Made by a program: the position numbers and the translations under genes. From NCBI GenBank assembly GCA_043801935.1, contig JAZDLO010000165.1, positions 1 to 46,558 on the forward strand: a DNA stretch of 46,558 nucleotides, in the 5' to 3' direction. Of the stretch, positions 1-8,641 are shown piece after piece (the first letter of the stretch is position 1; every line of letters begins with the position of its first letter). The notes below the pieces were generated by a model. It saw only the letters and a program-made list of their open reading frames with translations, ran no database searches and was not told the DNA's origin. The stretch is from JAZDLO01 sp043801935. Lineage in GTDB: Bacteria > Actinomycetota > Thermoleophilia > RBG-16-64-13.

Positions 1-960
1 CGTCCCGCATTCCGGACAGAACTTGCTACCGAAGGGTATATCGCTCGAACAGTTCGGGCAGCGCACCTTGGGCTGCGCCCCACCGGCCATAGCTTGCTGT
101 AGCATGCCGGGGATCATCATCCCCAGACCGGCGCCGGTGCCGAGGCCCAGGCCGGCCGCGGCCGCCGTGCCCACGGTGCTGTCGCCACCGCCGCCACCGC
201 CGCCACCGCCCTTCGCCAGATCGCCGATAGCTTGCGCAGCCCTGAACTGGAAGTAGCGGTCCATGCCGCCCACGGCTTCCATGCCCGAGCGCTCGTCGAT
301 GCGTTTCTGCACTTCGTCCGGTGGCGATATCGCGTTCACCAAGAAGTCGACGATCGCCAAGCCGTACTGGGCGAAGTCGTCCTTGATGCGCGCCTTGAGA
401 CCGGCCCCAAGCTCGTCGAAATACCGAGGCAGGTCGAGAACCGAGTCAAGGCTTTCGCCCAGGATGTCGGCCAGCCGTCCCACGATCACACCCCGGAGGA
501 AGTCCTCGATCTGGGTGTTGGTGAAGATGCCCCGGGTGCCCACGATCTTGACGACGAACAGCTTGGGATCGGTTATCTGGAATGTGTAGATGCCGTTGGA
601 GCGGAGCCGTATCATCTTGAACTCGGAGTCCCGGAACAGAATGGGCTCCGTGGTACCCCATTTCAGGTCGGTGAAGGTCCGTTGACTGACGAAGAACACC
701 TCGCTGCGGAACGGGGTGTCGCCGAACAGCGGCGTGGTGAGGATCGCGGTCAGCAGGGGGATGTTCTGGGTGGCCAAGGTGTGCCGCCCAGCCCTGAAGA
801 CATCGTAGGCCTTTCCGTCGCGGAAGAACACCGCCCACTGGCTCTCGCGCACGATCAGCTGGGAGCCCACCTTGAACTCGCCCGAGCCCCGCTCGGGGAT
901 ACGATGGGCCATCTCGGCGCCTTGCTCGTCGACATACTCGATGAGGTCCATGAGGGCCAT
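1..960 (-). CDS. SPFH-domain (YdjI-like) protein with C-terminal zinc ribbon, 3' end cut by window
   Basis: The open frame runs from ATG at 960 to the window edge (320 codons seen, no stop reached). The N-terminal ~230 residues look like the SPFH/band-7 family annotated in bacteria as YdjI or 'virion core protein': an early stretch (GEFKVGSQLIV), a middle region around IFTNTQIEDFLRG, and an end (IDERSGMEAVGG, FQFRAAQAIGDLA). A glycine-rich linker with an eight-Gly run and GLGLGTGAG repeats leads to a C-terminal zinc ribbon with CPNC and CPEC pairs. SPFH proteins form membrane-associated oligomeric scaffolds. In Bacillus, YdjI belongs to a membrane-stress operon and recruits partners to the membrane. 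The gene is last of a four-gene minus-strand operon, 3 bp after the coiled-coil gene, and two of its neighbours also carry zinc ribbons. The family call is firm; the exact role is inferred. Confidence 0.85.
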   Translation of the reverse strand, partial: MALMDLIEYVDEQGAEMAHRIPERGSGEFKVGSQLIVRESQWAVFFRDGKAYDVFRAGRHTLATQNIPLLTAILTTPLFGDTPFRSEVFFVSQRTFTDLKWGTTEPILFRDSEFKMIRLRSNGIYTFQITDPKLFVVKIVGTRGIFTNTQIEDFLRGVIVGRLADILGESLDSVLDLPRYFDELGAGLKARIKDDFAQYGLAIVDFLVNAISPPDEVQKRIDERSGMEAVGGMDRYFQFRAAQAIGDLAKGGGGGGGGGDSTVGTAAAAGLGLGTGAGLGMMIPGMLQQAMAGGAQPKVRCPNCSSDIPFGSKFCPECGT

Positions 961-963
961 CGA

Positions 964-1479
964 TTACCTCCCTGCTCCGGTGATGAGGTGTTCACGTTCG
1001 CTGAAATGAGCGTCGAGGGCGTCGACCCTCTCGTCAAGAAGATCGATGTCGGAACGCAAAGAGGGGCTGTCGGCCGAAAGGGTCCCGCTCAACTCCTCGA
1101 TCCCCTTGGCCTGCTCCCGCATCTGCAGATCGAACTGGTAAAGCTCGTCGAGCTTCTCCTTACCGACCTTGGTGGCATCGAACAGGCCGGCGTAGCCGTA
1201 ATCCGCAAATTGCACGCGATCGCGGACCTTGCGCATCTTGCGGATCGTCGTGTCGACGATGCCGAGAAGGTCCAAGCTGCCCCGCCGCGTGAGGTCGAGT
1301 TGGATGTCGTCGAGCTTGCTCCGACAGGCGTCCAGGCGCTCGGCCACATACAGCCGCTGGATCTTGTCGGCCTCGCGCCGCAGTTCCTTCTGTTTGTAGC
1401 CCTTGTAGCCGGGCAGGTGTTGGGCGATGCGCTCGAACCAGTTCTTGCTCTCTTCGATCCGATCATCGATCCCCGCCAT
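964..1479 (-). CDS. small coiled-coil protein of the SPFH operon
   Basis: 171 residues from ATG at 1479, preceded by AAAGGGGAC about 3 nt upstream; a longer frame exists to 1602 but lacks a ribosome-binding site and its extra residues look non-coding. The protein is highly charged and heptad-rich almost throughout (for example KELRREADKIQRLYVAERL and the C-terminal DIDLLDERVDALDAHFSERE), with no signal peptide or membrane segment, so it is probably a cytoplasmic helical coiled-coil. I do not recognise a named family. It lies between the SPFH gene (3 bp downstream) and a zinc-ribbon gene (50 bp upstream). By position it could act as a PspA-like soluble partner of the SPFH scaffold, but no PspA signature is evident. 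Confidence 0.75.
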   Translation of the reverse strand: MAGIDDRIEESKNWFERIAQHLPGYKGYKQKELRREADKIQRLYVAERLDACRSKLDDIQLDLTRRGSLDLLGIVDTTIRKMRKVRDRVQFADYGYAGLFDATKVGKEKLDELYQFDLQMREQAKGIEELSGTLSADSPSLRSDIDLLDERVDALDAHFSEREHLITGAGR

Positions 1480-1529
1480 GATGTCCCCTTTTCTGTCGTG
1501 ACCCGCGCCCTCGGCGCCCACTCCTCGAA

Positions 1530-2288
1530 CTACGCCACCAGACCGTCGAACTCGCGCAGCAGCAACCTCCAATTGGACTCGTGGATGTATCGCGGATCCC
1601 ATACGGCGGGAATAAAGACCAGATCCTCGCTGGTCGGCTCAAGTCGGTAATCGACGGAATGCAGGTCGTGCGCTTCGTGCGATTCGACGGCAAGATAGAC
1701 GAAGTGCGCCAACACCCGGGCATCCTCCCGGCTCATGACCACCGGGGAGAACGGGCCGAAATCCGGTGCCGAGGCAGTGGTGGCCTCGGCCCCGTCGCCC
1801 GCGTCGTCCCGCATGCGGTCGCGGGCGGCGCGCAAGCCTACCAGTTCTGGTCGCGCAAGAACTCGCGCCGGAAGCCCGGCGGCAAGCGTCAGCGCAGGCT
1901 GTGCCTCGACAAGGCTCACTCCCAGCCGCTGCACCACCGGGCGCACCAGCGAGAAAGCAGGAACGTAGAGATAGGCGGGCCCCGGTGCGGCCGCTTTGCG
2001 GATACGCTCCCAGGCGGACTCGGCAGGATTCTCCACCGACACGAGCAGTCGCCACACCGCCAGGTGCTGCACCGGGCCGGCCACGGCAAGTTCTGTGGTC
2101 ATCGCCGCAGTCAGGGGAGAGAAGGCTTTCAGGCCACGTTCACCTGGCTCGTGTGCCAGCCCGCATGCCGGACAAATGAAGAGGCCGGCTTCGTCACCGC
2201 CCCTCAGGGCGAGACCGCAATTGCTGCACAGCAATGGAACGAGGTCAGCTGGAGTAAGGCTCGTGGTATTCCACCTCCCCCTGCGCAC
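1530..2288 (-). CDS. zinc-ribbon protein of the SPFH operon
   Basis: 252 residues from GTG at 2288, overlapping the end of the upstream gene by 44 bp. Residues ~20-45 form a treble-clef or zinc-ribbon pair (CSNCGLAL ... CPACGLAH). The rest is a soluble domain ending in SNWRLLLREFDGLVA, rich in aromatic residues and with no evident membrane span. The start is uncertain: a GGAGGT sequence lies inside the frame, and a TTG 18 codons in would shorten the protein without removing the ribbon. I do not recognise the C-terminal domain. Sharing zinc ribbons with two operon neighbours suggests the cluster assembles as one membrane-linked complex; this is inference. Confidence 0.75.
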   Translation of the reverse strand: MRRGRWNTTSLTPADLVPLLCSNCGLALRGGDEAGLFICPACGLAHEPGERGLKAFSPLTAAMTTELAVAGPVQHLAVWRLLVSVENPAESAWERIRKAAAPGPAYLYVPAFSLVRPVVQRLGVSLVEAQPALTLAAGLPARVLARPELVGLRAARDRMRDDAGDGAEATTASAPDFGPFSPVVMSREDARVLAHFVYLAVESHEAHDLHSVDYRLEPTSEDLVFIPAVWDPRYIHESNWRLLLREFDGLVA

Positions 2289-3444
2289 GGAACCGCCATA
2301 CCTTCAGTATGGCCACTACAAACACTATCACGGCCGCTGCCAGCGATGGCACGCGGAGCGGTTCCCGGGTGAGACCCAGCCACACCAGGACTGCAACGAT
2401 GACCGCCACCAGCGCCACCTGAGCGGCCAGACGCGCTATGCGCTCCGTGATGGCGGCCGGCGCCACCGCCGAGTTTATGTTCCCATCGCGACCGTTCACC
2501 ACCATCCGGTAAGTACGATTCCCATCCCGATAGCGAAGTAACCACAGTGGGTAGAACAAAAGAGTCGTCGACTCTCGAAGGGCAAACAGATGGGTGTCGG
2601 GAGAGGACGCTCCAGACAAGGGCTGCAGGACCGCCCTCCGCCCTTTTTCGATCATCTCACCGGCCGTGCCCTCCGCCTCCAGGACTCGGGCCGAGGGGTC
2701 CAGTTCTCCTGCCAGCAGGGGCAGGACCGGCTCCCTGCCCGTGATGCGGGGACGATTCGCCCCCAGCTCGGTGAGGTCGGCGGCCGCCAGGAACAATCGT
2801 CGTTCCCGCAGATGCGGTTCTTCGACCCCCTCTCGGACCAACTGAAGATCCAACCGCTCGTTCTGTTCTTCACCCACCAGTTCGTACCGCGTGCGCAACT
2901 TGCTGCCGAACTCCCAGCCCGCGACAAGGGCCTTGTACTCCCAGATGGGCGCCCAGACCAGCTGAGCTTCGAAGAAGCGGGCAGTGCGGGCCCGTCTTGA
3001 GATCCCGGGGTACTCCTTGAGCCACGCCGATCCGGCACCCACGGCCCTGAGACGATCCAGCCGCGCTGGGAAATACCAGCGGGAGAAGCCACCCCGCTCT
3101 TTCACCGCGACCCTCACGCCGCAGTGGCCACAGACGAGGATCCGCCTGCCTTCCCGCACCCCGAGCGGACCGGCACACTGCGGGCACTGGACCGAACGTA
3201 GAAACGCCTGCTCCGACTCTTCGACCGGCGCCTGCCGAGGGTCATGCTCGAGCGCCAAAGTCGAACCGCAGGAGGCGCAGACTGCCATGCCGGCGTGTTT
3301 GGGCATATACACGGGGGCGCCGCACTGCGGGCAGTCGAACCTAGCGCCGGCGACCGCGTCGACTGCTCTCTCCTCGGTCGCTGCGCTCCCCGTTGCGCGC
3401 GCAGGCTCGCCCGGCGTTGCCCCCGGCGCTGTCCGTGTGTTCAT
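2245..3444 (-). CDS. double zinc-ribbon membrane protein (YdjG-like)
   Basis: 399 residues from ATG at 3444, preceded by GGAGGCGAGG. The longer frame to 3627 would overlap the divergent HAD gene and has no ribosome-binding site. After a low-complexity N-terminus come two zinc ribbons: CPQCGAPVYM/CASCG and CPQCAGPLGV/CGHCG. A large soluble region follows (GFSRWYFP, WAPIWEYKALVAGWEFG), then LLFYPLWLLRYRDG, and two transmembrane helices near the C-terminus (QVALVAVIVAVLVWLGL and SLAAAVIVFVVAILKVW). This order, N-terminal ribbons then C-terminal membrane spans, matches B. subtilis YdjG, which works with the SPFH protein YdjI. It is the first gene of the minus-strand operon. No TPM-domain (YdjH) protein is seen, although one could lie beyond the window. 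Confidence 0.75.
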   Translation of the reverse strand: MNTRTAPGATPGEPARATGSAATEERAVDAVAGARFDCPQCGAPVYMPKHAGMAVCASCGSTLALEHDPRQAPVEESEQAFLRSVQCPQCAGPLGVREGRRILVCGHCGVRVAVKERGGFSRWYFPARLDRLRAVGAGSAWLKEYPGISRRARTARFFEAQLVWAPIWEYKALVAGWEFGSKLRTRYELVGEEQNERLDLQLVREGVEEPHLRERRLFLAAADLTELGANRPRITGREPVLPLLAGELDPSARVLEAEGTAGEMIEKGRRAVLQPLSGASSPDTHLFALRESTTLLFYPLWLLRYRDGNRTYRMVVNGRDGNINSAVAPAAITERIARLAAQVALVAVIVAVLVWLGLTREPLRVPSLAAAVIVFVVAILKVWRFRAQGEVEYHEPYSS

Positions 3445-3496
3445 CCTCGCCTCCGTGCCGACGTCTTCCCGGCCGTTATTCCGTCCGTCATCCTGG

Positions 3497-3502
3497 TAAT
3501 CT
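3497..3502 (+). promoter_or_regulatory. -10 hexamer TAATCT for a leaderless transcript
   Basis: TAATCT lies 6 nt upstream of the GTG start of the HAD gene. There is no Shine-Dalgarno, and transcription would start at or next to the start codon. No clear -35 is visible. Confidence 0.5.
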
Positions 3503-3508
3503 ATCGCC

Positions 3509-4375
3509 GTGCTGGCTCCTAACCTTGAATCCCATCCCGACGGGCCCCGAGTCGTCGCTGCCGACCTCGACGGCACCCTCCTGCCGCTGCTGCTCGACGG
3601 CACCCAGGCGCTCACCCCGCTCACCATCGCGGCTGTGCGCGTTCTCGATCAGATCGGCATCACCACTATCTTGGTGACGGGACGGATGTTCCGCTCGGCC
3701 GCGCGCTATGCCCAAGACCTGGGACTCGACGGCCCGGTGGCCGCATACCAGGGCGCTCTCATCCGCGAGGTCGGCAGCGGTCGCCTGTTGCATCACGATC
3801 CACTGCCCTTGGAGTTGACTCGCGAGATCCTCGATCTCGTCGAACCGCAGGGGTATGCCGTGAACCTCTACGTGGACGACGAGCTCTACGTCGCGCACAG
3901 GAGCGAAGAGGTCGACCGCTACGAGCGCCTCTCCGGGATGAAAGCAAACGTGGTGGGACGGCTGAGCAGCTATGTGCACCAACCGACGACCAAGATGGGC
4001 GTCAGCGGCGAACCGGAGGTCGTCGACATCCTGCTCGGCAGGCTGCGTGACCATTTCGGCGGGCGCCTCATCGCCGTGAAGACCTGGCCGTTCTTTCTCG
4101 AGATGACCAGTCCGACGGCCACCAAAGCCCGAGCGCTGGAGATCCTGGGCGAGCGCCTAGGGTTCGAGGCGCCCCAAGTCTTGGCGTTCGGCGATTCCTA
4201 CAACGACGCCGATATGCTGGCCTGGGCCGGTACAGGAGTAGCCATGAGAGGATCGCCCGCGGAGGTCGTCGCCGCCGCCGACGTCACCTGCGAGTCGGTC
4301 GGCGAGGATGGCTTCGCCCGTTACCTCATGCGTCAGCCTTGGTTCCCGGCAGGGGCACTGGAAGCCCACCTGTAG
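3509..4375 (+). CDS. HAD-superfamily (Cof-type, IIB) phosphatase
   Basis: 288 residues from GTG at 3509. It has the full set of HAD IIB motifs: DLDGT near residue 19, TGR in the motif II region, a Lys in ATKARAL before motif III, and GDSYNDADML as motif IV. The cap region between residues ~85 and 190 is the Cof-type alpha/beta cap. These enzymes are cytoplasmic Mg-dependent phosphatases of sugar phosphates, nucleotides or flavin precursors; the sequence does not fix the substrate. The gene stands alone, divergent from the SPFH operon and convergent with the eRF1-like gene. Its start looks leaderless. Confidence 0.9.
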   Translation: MLAPNLESHPDGPRVVAADLDGTLLPLLLDGTQALTPLTIAAVRVLDQIGITTILVTGRMFRSAARYAQDLGLDGPVAAYQGALIREVGSGRLLHHDPLPLELTREILDLVEPQGYAVNLYVDDELYVAHRSEEVDRYERLSGMKANVVGRLSSYVHQPTTKMGVSGEPEVVDILLGRLRDHFGGRLIAVKTWPFFLEMTSPTATKARALEILGERLGFEAPQVLAFGDSYNDADMLAWAGTGVAMRGSPAEVVAAADVTCESVGEDGFARYLMRQPWFPAGALEAHL

Positions 4376-4422
4376 CCTTCGGAACCGGGCACGACAGCCG
4401 CCGGAGCGGCGCCGATCTCCGT

Positions 4423-5568
4423 CTACGCGTAGCGCAACACTCCGGCTACGCCCCCGAGCTCAGTCAGGACAGGGATCTCTTCTCCCACTTCCACCAAGCC
4501 GTTTTGCAGGATAGCGAGCCGTACTATCTCGCCGACGGCGTCGGCCACGGGCACCGTGCCCCCGCCACACACCGGACAGCGCTCGACCGCGGCCAGACCC
4601 ACCCAACTGCATTCCACGCAGCGCCACCCTGGCACCCGGTATTGGCGGTCGACGAGGAGGGTCTGGACCTGGTGGCGCAGGATCGCACCCAACACGTCGT
4701 CGAAGCCTGATACTCCCCGGCCCTTGCCGCCTAGACCCTCCTTGATGCGGGCGGCCAACTCCACCATCTCCGCGTGCCGGGCTTCTTCCACCGCCCCCCG
4801 GGCACTGACCAACATCTGTCCGGTCGTGGCGGCTGCATCAAAGGGGATCTCGGCCACGATCTTGGGCGCCACCGCGGCCGGTAGCGTGCGCTTGAAACCG
4901 CTGGCGATGTCATGCTGCGCGCACAGTGCCACTCGCCTCACCCCGGAGGTCTCGAGTAACCTGGCCAACGAGGCGCCCACTTCCTTGAAGTGCAGGTCGA
5001 CTAAAGCGTCTTGGCGCGCGGCCGCGTAGTATTCCTTGATCGACACCTCGCCTGTCTCACGATCACTGCTGCGCAGCCAAGGACCAGTAAGGTCGTCTTC
5101 TTTGGCCAACGCCCATTCATCGACGAGATACAGGTTCGACTCGTCCCGGCTGACCCGGGCCACCACAAAAGGCTCGAGCAACGAGAGCGCGTGCACAAGC
5201 GGGCGCACGTACGGAGAGGGCTCGATCACCAGCCGGTTGACCAGACGGAAGGGGAGTTCGATCCGCTCGTAGAGCGGAGCTCCTCCATCGGCGAACACGG
5301 CCAGGCCCTGGGTCTTGGGGGTCAGATCGTACTTGAGGATATCGAGCACGTAGTCCAGATCGTTCTGAAAAAGGCGTCTTTGCTCTTTGGGCGTGCCGCG
5401 CTCCTTGGTGATACGGTTGAACTCACTATTGAGAAAGGTGGGCGCGAACTGACGCCAGTCGTCCAAGCGACTGGTGGATAGGGTCACAGTCAGGAACATA
5501 CCCCCTGAGGCCTGGGCTCCAGCGAGTGTCTTTAATTTCTCCCTGGCGATCGCCGCGCTCTCGATCAT
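4423..5568 (-). CDS. bacterial eRF1-like (baeRF family) protein with zinc ribbon
   Basis: 381 residues from ATG at 5568, overlapping the upstream gene by 4 bp (ATGA). The pattern follows the bacterial/archaeal eRF1 homologues: an N-terminal mixed domain (MFLTVTLSTSRLDDW), a central RNase-H-like domain with VDLHFKEVGASLARLL and VALCAQHDI, and a C-terminal ribosomal-L7Ae-like segment holding a zinc ribbon (CVECSW ... CPVCGG) and ending in VPVLTELGGVAGVLRYA. The family was described from comparative genomics and is related to Vms1/ANKZF1 peptidyl-tRNA hydrolases, so a role at stalled ribosomes is plausible. No GGQ loop is evident to me in the central domain, so classical release-factor activity is not supported. 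Confidence 0.75.
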   Translation of the reverse strand: MIESAAIAREKLKTLAGAQASGGMFLTVTLSTSRLDDWRQFAPTFLNSEFNRITKERGTPKEQRRLFQNDLDYVLDILKYDLTPKTQGLAVFADGGAPLYERIELPFRLVNRLVIEPSPYVRPLVHALSLLEPFVVARVSRDESNLYLVDEWALAKEDDLTGPWLRSSDRETGEVSIKEYYAAARQDALVDLHFKEVGASLARLLETSGVRRVALCAQHDIASGFKRTLPAAVAPKIVAEIPFDAAATTGQMLVSARGAVEEARHAEMVELAARIKEGLGGKGRGVSGFDDVLGAILRHQVQTLLVDRQYRVPGWRCVECSWVGLAAVERCPVCGGGTVPVADAVGEIVRLAILQNGLVEVGEEIPVLTELGGVAGVLRYA

Positions 5569-5885
5569 GCGTCACCGCTTTCGCCCCGATCCACCGACTC
5601 CGTGGCCTCGTCGCCCTCCCTGGGGGGATCCGCGGCTTCAACGGGATCCGTCGCCTCGTGCTTGGCTCGCTCAGTCGCGTGTGCGGCCTGTTGGTCGTGG
5701 AGCGCTTGGTCTCTCCTCCACCGCGCCTCCCGCTCGCGGAATTTGTCCACCAGCGCAGACTTACCCTTGTCGTGGGTGGCCTCCGCCACGTTCATTGTGC
5801 CTGGATCGGAAAGCGCTGCCTCCATCTTCTGCGTGGGAGTGAGAGGGCGCTCTCTGCCGGAGCGCTCGACCTTCTTATCGGCCAT
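5565..5885 (-). CDS. small highly charged protein, partner of the baeRF gene
   Basis: 106 residues from ATG at 5885, with AAAGGGGAC about 4 nt upstream. The protein is almost entirely Lys/Arg/Glu/Asp with Ala (KFREREARWRRDQALHDQQAA), has no cysteine, no signal and no membrane segment, and is probably an extended helix with a disordered acidic tail. It overlaps the following eRF1-like gene by 4 bp, so the two are translationally coupled. I do not recognise the family. A role with the eRF1-like protein is inferred from coupling only. Confidence 0.7.
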   Translation of the reverse strand: MADKKVERSGRERPLTPTQKMEAALSDPGTMNVAEATHDKGKSALVDKFREREARWRRDQALHDQQAAHATERAKHEATDPVEAADPPREGDEATESVDRGESGDA

Positions 5886-6135
5886 CTTGTCCCCTTTCGG
5901 TTCCTAGAAAATGCGGCCCGTGGTCGCCGAGCTTGTGGTTGATTACTACCCACAGCCGAAAGAGACCTAAACGACGCCGGGCGCGGGCAATGACCGCGGC
6001 GGGTGGTGGACGTCGCTCCCCCCGGTCCGGCTGCGCCCCTTGTCGATCCCGGCGCGCGTCCTGTTTATGTCCCCACCCTCTCTGGGCATACTGTCGACAT
6101 CCACGGGTCCCACGGTGACTGGAGGAGCCTTCTCC

Positions 6136-8598
6136 ATGGACGACTTCGAGAAGCTGGGCACGTTCTATCTGGGCCGCGAATACGATCTGTCTAGCAAGCA
6201 GACGGGCGGCCTCCTTTTGTATGACTCAAAGGACCTCGTCACTCATGGCGTGTGCGTGGGTATGACCGGGAGCGGCAAGACCGGCCTTTGCGTCGGTCTG
6301 TTGGAGGAAGCGGCGATCGACGGCATCCCCGCGATCGTCATCGACCCCAAAGGAGACCTGGCCGACCTGATGCTCACCTTCCCTGAGCTGCGTCCCGAGG
6401 ATTTCCGCCCTTGGGTGAGCCAGGAAGAGGCGGGCAAGAAGGGCCTCTCCGTCGACGAGTTCGCCCAGCAGCAAGGAGAGATGTGGAAGAAAGGGCTGGC
6501 CGATTGGGGGCAGGATCCCGCCCGCATACAGCGCCTCAAGGACGCGGCGGATTTCACCATCTACACCCCCGGCTCCAACGCAGGCTTGCCGGTCAGCATC
6601 CTCAAGTCGTTCGCCGCCCCCCCGCCGGCCGTTCGTGCAGACGACGAGGCGCTCAACGACCGCATCAATACGGCTGTCACCAGCATCCTGGGCCTCGTGG
6701 GGGTCACAGCAGACCCCATCCAAAGCCGGGAGCACATCCTTCTGTCGAGCTTGTTCAACTCGGTGTGGTCGGCCGGTCAGGACCTCGACCTCGCCAGCCT
6801 CATCCAGCAGATCCAGAAGCCGCCCTTCGCCAAGGTGGGCGTGCTCGATCTGGATTCCTTCTATCCGGCTAAGAATCGCTTCGAGCTGGCCATGCTGCTC
6901 AACAATCTGCTGGCTGCCCCCACCTTTCAGACCTGGCTCGAAGGCGAGGCGCTCGATATCGGCCGCATGCTGTTCACGAGCGAGGGCAGACCCCGGGTCT
7001 CGATCTTCTCCATCGCCCATCTCTCGGATTCGGAGCGGATGTTCTTCGTCTCTCTGCTCCTGAACGAGGTGCTGGGTTGGGTGCGGACCCAACCGGGTAC
7101 GGGCAGCCTGCGGGCCATCATCTACATGGACGAGATCTTCGGCTTCTTCCCGCCGGTAGCCGAACCGCCCTCCAAGCGACCGCTGCTGACTCTGCTCAAG
7201 CAGGCCCGCGCCTTTGGGGTGGGCGTCCTGTTGGCTACCCAGAACCCGGTGGACCTCGACTACAAGGGTCTGGCCAACGCCGGCACCTGGTTCATCGGCC
7301 GACTTCAAACAGAGCGGGACAAAGCCCGCCTGCTCGAGGGGCTGGAAGGCGTGGCCGCGGGCTCCGAGGCCAAGTTCGACCGCCAGGAGATGGAGGAGAC
7401 CCTCGCCGGCCTCGGCAAACGGGTGTTCCTCATGTACAACGTGCACGAGGACGCCCCGGTGGTCTTCCAGACTCGCTGGGCCCTTTCCTACCTAAGAGGT
7501 CCGCTGACCCGGGCGCAGATCAAGACTCTGATGGATCCGCGCCGGCCGGCCCCGGCGCCGCCGGAAGCCCCGGACGCTTCGGCCGCGCCCGTGGAAGCGG
7601 TGGCACCCGCTGCAGCCGCCGCCGCGACGCCGGCCGCGGCGACGACCGAACCACCGGCCCTTCCTGCCGAGATACCTCAATTCTATCTGCCCCTTCGCGG
7701 GGCGACCCCGGCGAGCCCCACTCTCGTGTACCGCCCGGGGCTCCTGGCTGCAGCCACGGTGAACTTCGTGAGCGCGAAGAGCGGCGTCAGTACCTCCACC
7801 AAGATCAGCCGGCTCGCTCCCGCCCCCGAAAGCGCTTTGGCGCTCGATTGGGAGACGGCGACGCCGGTCGACTCGCCTCTCGAGGATCTCGACCGGCAGC
7901 CCTATCCTGGGGCTGCGTTCGCCTCGCTCCCTCCGGCGATGGCCAAACTGACCTCCTACCGATCCTGGGAAGCGGACTTCTCGGCCTGGGCCTATCGCAC
8001 CCAAACGACAGAGGTGCTCAAGAGCCCCGGTTTCAAGCTGACCTCCAACGCGGGGGAAAGCGAGGGAGAGTTCCGGGCTCGCCTACAACTGGCCGCTCGG
8101 GAGAAACGGGATGAGCTGAACGAGCAACTGCGCCGCAAGTATGCGGCCAAGACGGCGACCCTCCAGCAGCAGACGCTCACTGCTCAGCATGCGATGGAAC
8201 GGGAGGCCGAGCAGTCCAAGGGCCGCAAGATGCAGACGGCCATATCCTTCGGGGCGACCCTGCTGACCGCCTTCACCGGCCGCAAGGTCCTGAGCGCCGG
8301 TACGCTCGGCCGGGCCACTACCGCCATGCGTGACGTAGGTCGCAGCGTCGACGAGAGCGGGGACGTCAAGCGGGCAGAGGAGAAGCTGGCCATCGTCAAA
8401 CAGAAACAGGCCGACCTCGAGGCTGAGTTCCAGGCAGAGGTGGATGCCCTCGACGCCCAGTACGATCCCATGACGGAGACGCTGGACAAGGTGCTGATAC
8501 GGCCGCGCAAGAGCGACATCGCCGTGGACTCCCTAGGGCTCGTCTGGATGCCCTATTGGCAGGACGCCACAGGTTCGTTGATCAGCGCCTGGGGGTAA
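6136..8598 (+). CDS. HerA-like (DUF87/FtsK-HerA superfamily) ATPase with C-terminal coiled coil
   Basis: 820 residues from ATG at 6136, preceded by GGAGGAG at 6121-6127. The frame is open from 6040, but the extra 32 residues lack a ribosome-binding site. Walker A is GMTGSGKT near residue 42, followed by the HerA-type IDPKGDL. Walker B is IIYMDEIFGFFPP near 327, then LLATQNPVDLDYKGL, the usual sensor region. An Ala/Pro-rich linker (~470-520) separates this from a domain near 530-650 and a long charged coiled coil (~640-770) with a short hydrophobic stretch (AISFGATLLTAFTG). HerA-family pumps translocate DNA or act in defence and repair. No NurA nuclease or other effector gene lies next to it, so its function is open. 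Confidence 0.85.
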   Translation: MDDFEKLGTFYLGREYDLSSKQTGGLLLYDSKDLVTHGVCVGMTGSGKTGLCVGLLEEAAIDGIPAIVIDPKGDLADLMLTFPELRPEDFRPWVSQEEAGKKGLSVDEFAQQQGEMWKKGLADWGQDPARIQRLKDAADFTIYTPGSNAGLPVSILKSFAAPPPAVRADDEALNDRINTAVTSILGLVGVTADPIQSREHILLSSLFNSVWSAGQDLDLASLIQQIQKPPFAKVGVLDLDSFYPAKNRFELAMLLNNLLAAPTFQTWLEGEALDIGRMLFTSEGRPRVSIFSIAHLSDSERMFFVSLLLNEVLGWVRTQPGTGSLRAIIYMDEIFGFFPPVAEPPSKRPLLTLLKQARAFGVGVLLATQNPVDLDYKGLANAGTWFIGRLQTERDKARLLEGLEGVAAGSEAKFDRQEMEETLAGLGKRVFLMYNVHEDAPVVFQTRWALSYLRGPLTRAQIKTLMDPRRPAPAPPEAPDASAAPVEAVAPAAAAAATPAAATTEPPALPAEIPQFYLPLRGATPASPTLVYRPGLLAAATVNFVSAKSGVSTSTKISRLAPAPESALALDWETATPVDSPLEDLDRQPYPGAAFASLPPAMAKLTSYRSWEADFSAWAYRTQTTEVLKSPGFKLTSNAGESEGEFRARLQLAAREKRDELNEQLRRKYAAKTATLQQQTLTAQHAMEREAEQSKGRKMQTAISFGATLLTAFTGRKVLSAGTLGRATTAMRDVGRSVDESGDVKRAEEKLAIVKQKQADLEAEFQAEVDALDAQYDPMTETLDKVLIRPRKSDIAVDSLGLVWMPYWQDATGSLISAWG

Positions 8599-8641
8599 GA
8601 GGGGTAGGACATCAGCCACAGCGGGCAACAGGAGGATGCGC

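Noticed and set aside
23..256. Plus-strand frame with a run of prolines
   Set aside because: The proline run is the complement of the glycine linker in the SPFH protein.
232..1650. Long plus-strand frame (472 codons) over the SPFH operon
   Set aside because: It lies antisense to two well-supported genes (SPFH protein with zinc ribbon, coiled-coil protein) and shows no domain; long antisense frames are common in GC-rich DNA.
6226..7446. Minus-strand 406-codon frame opposite the HerA-like ATPase
   Set aside because: The plus strand carries intact Walker motifs and a strong ribosome-binding site; the antisense product is His/Glu/Gly-rich with no recognisable fold.
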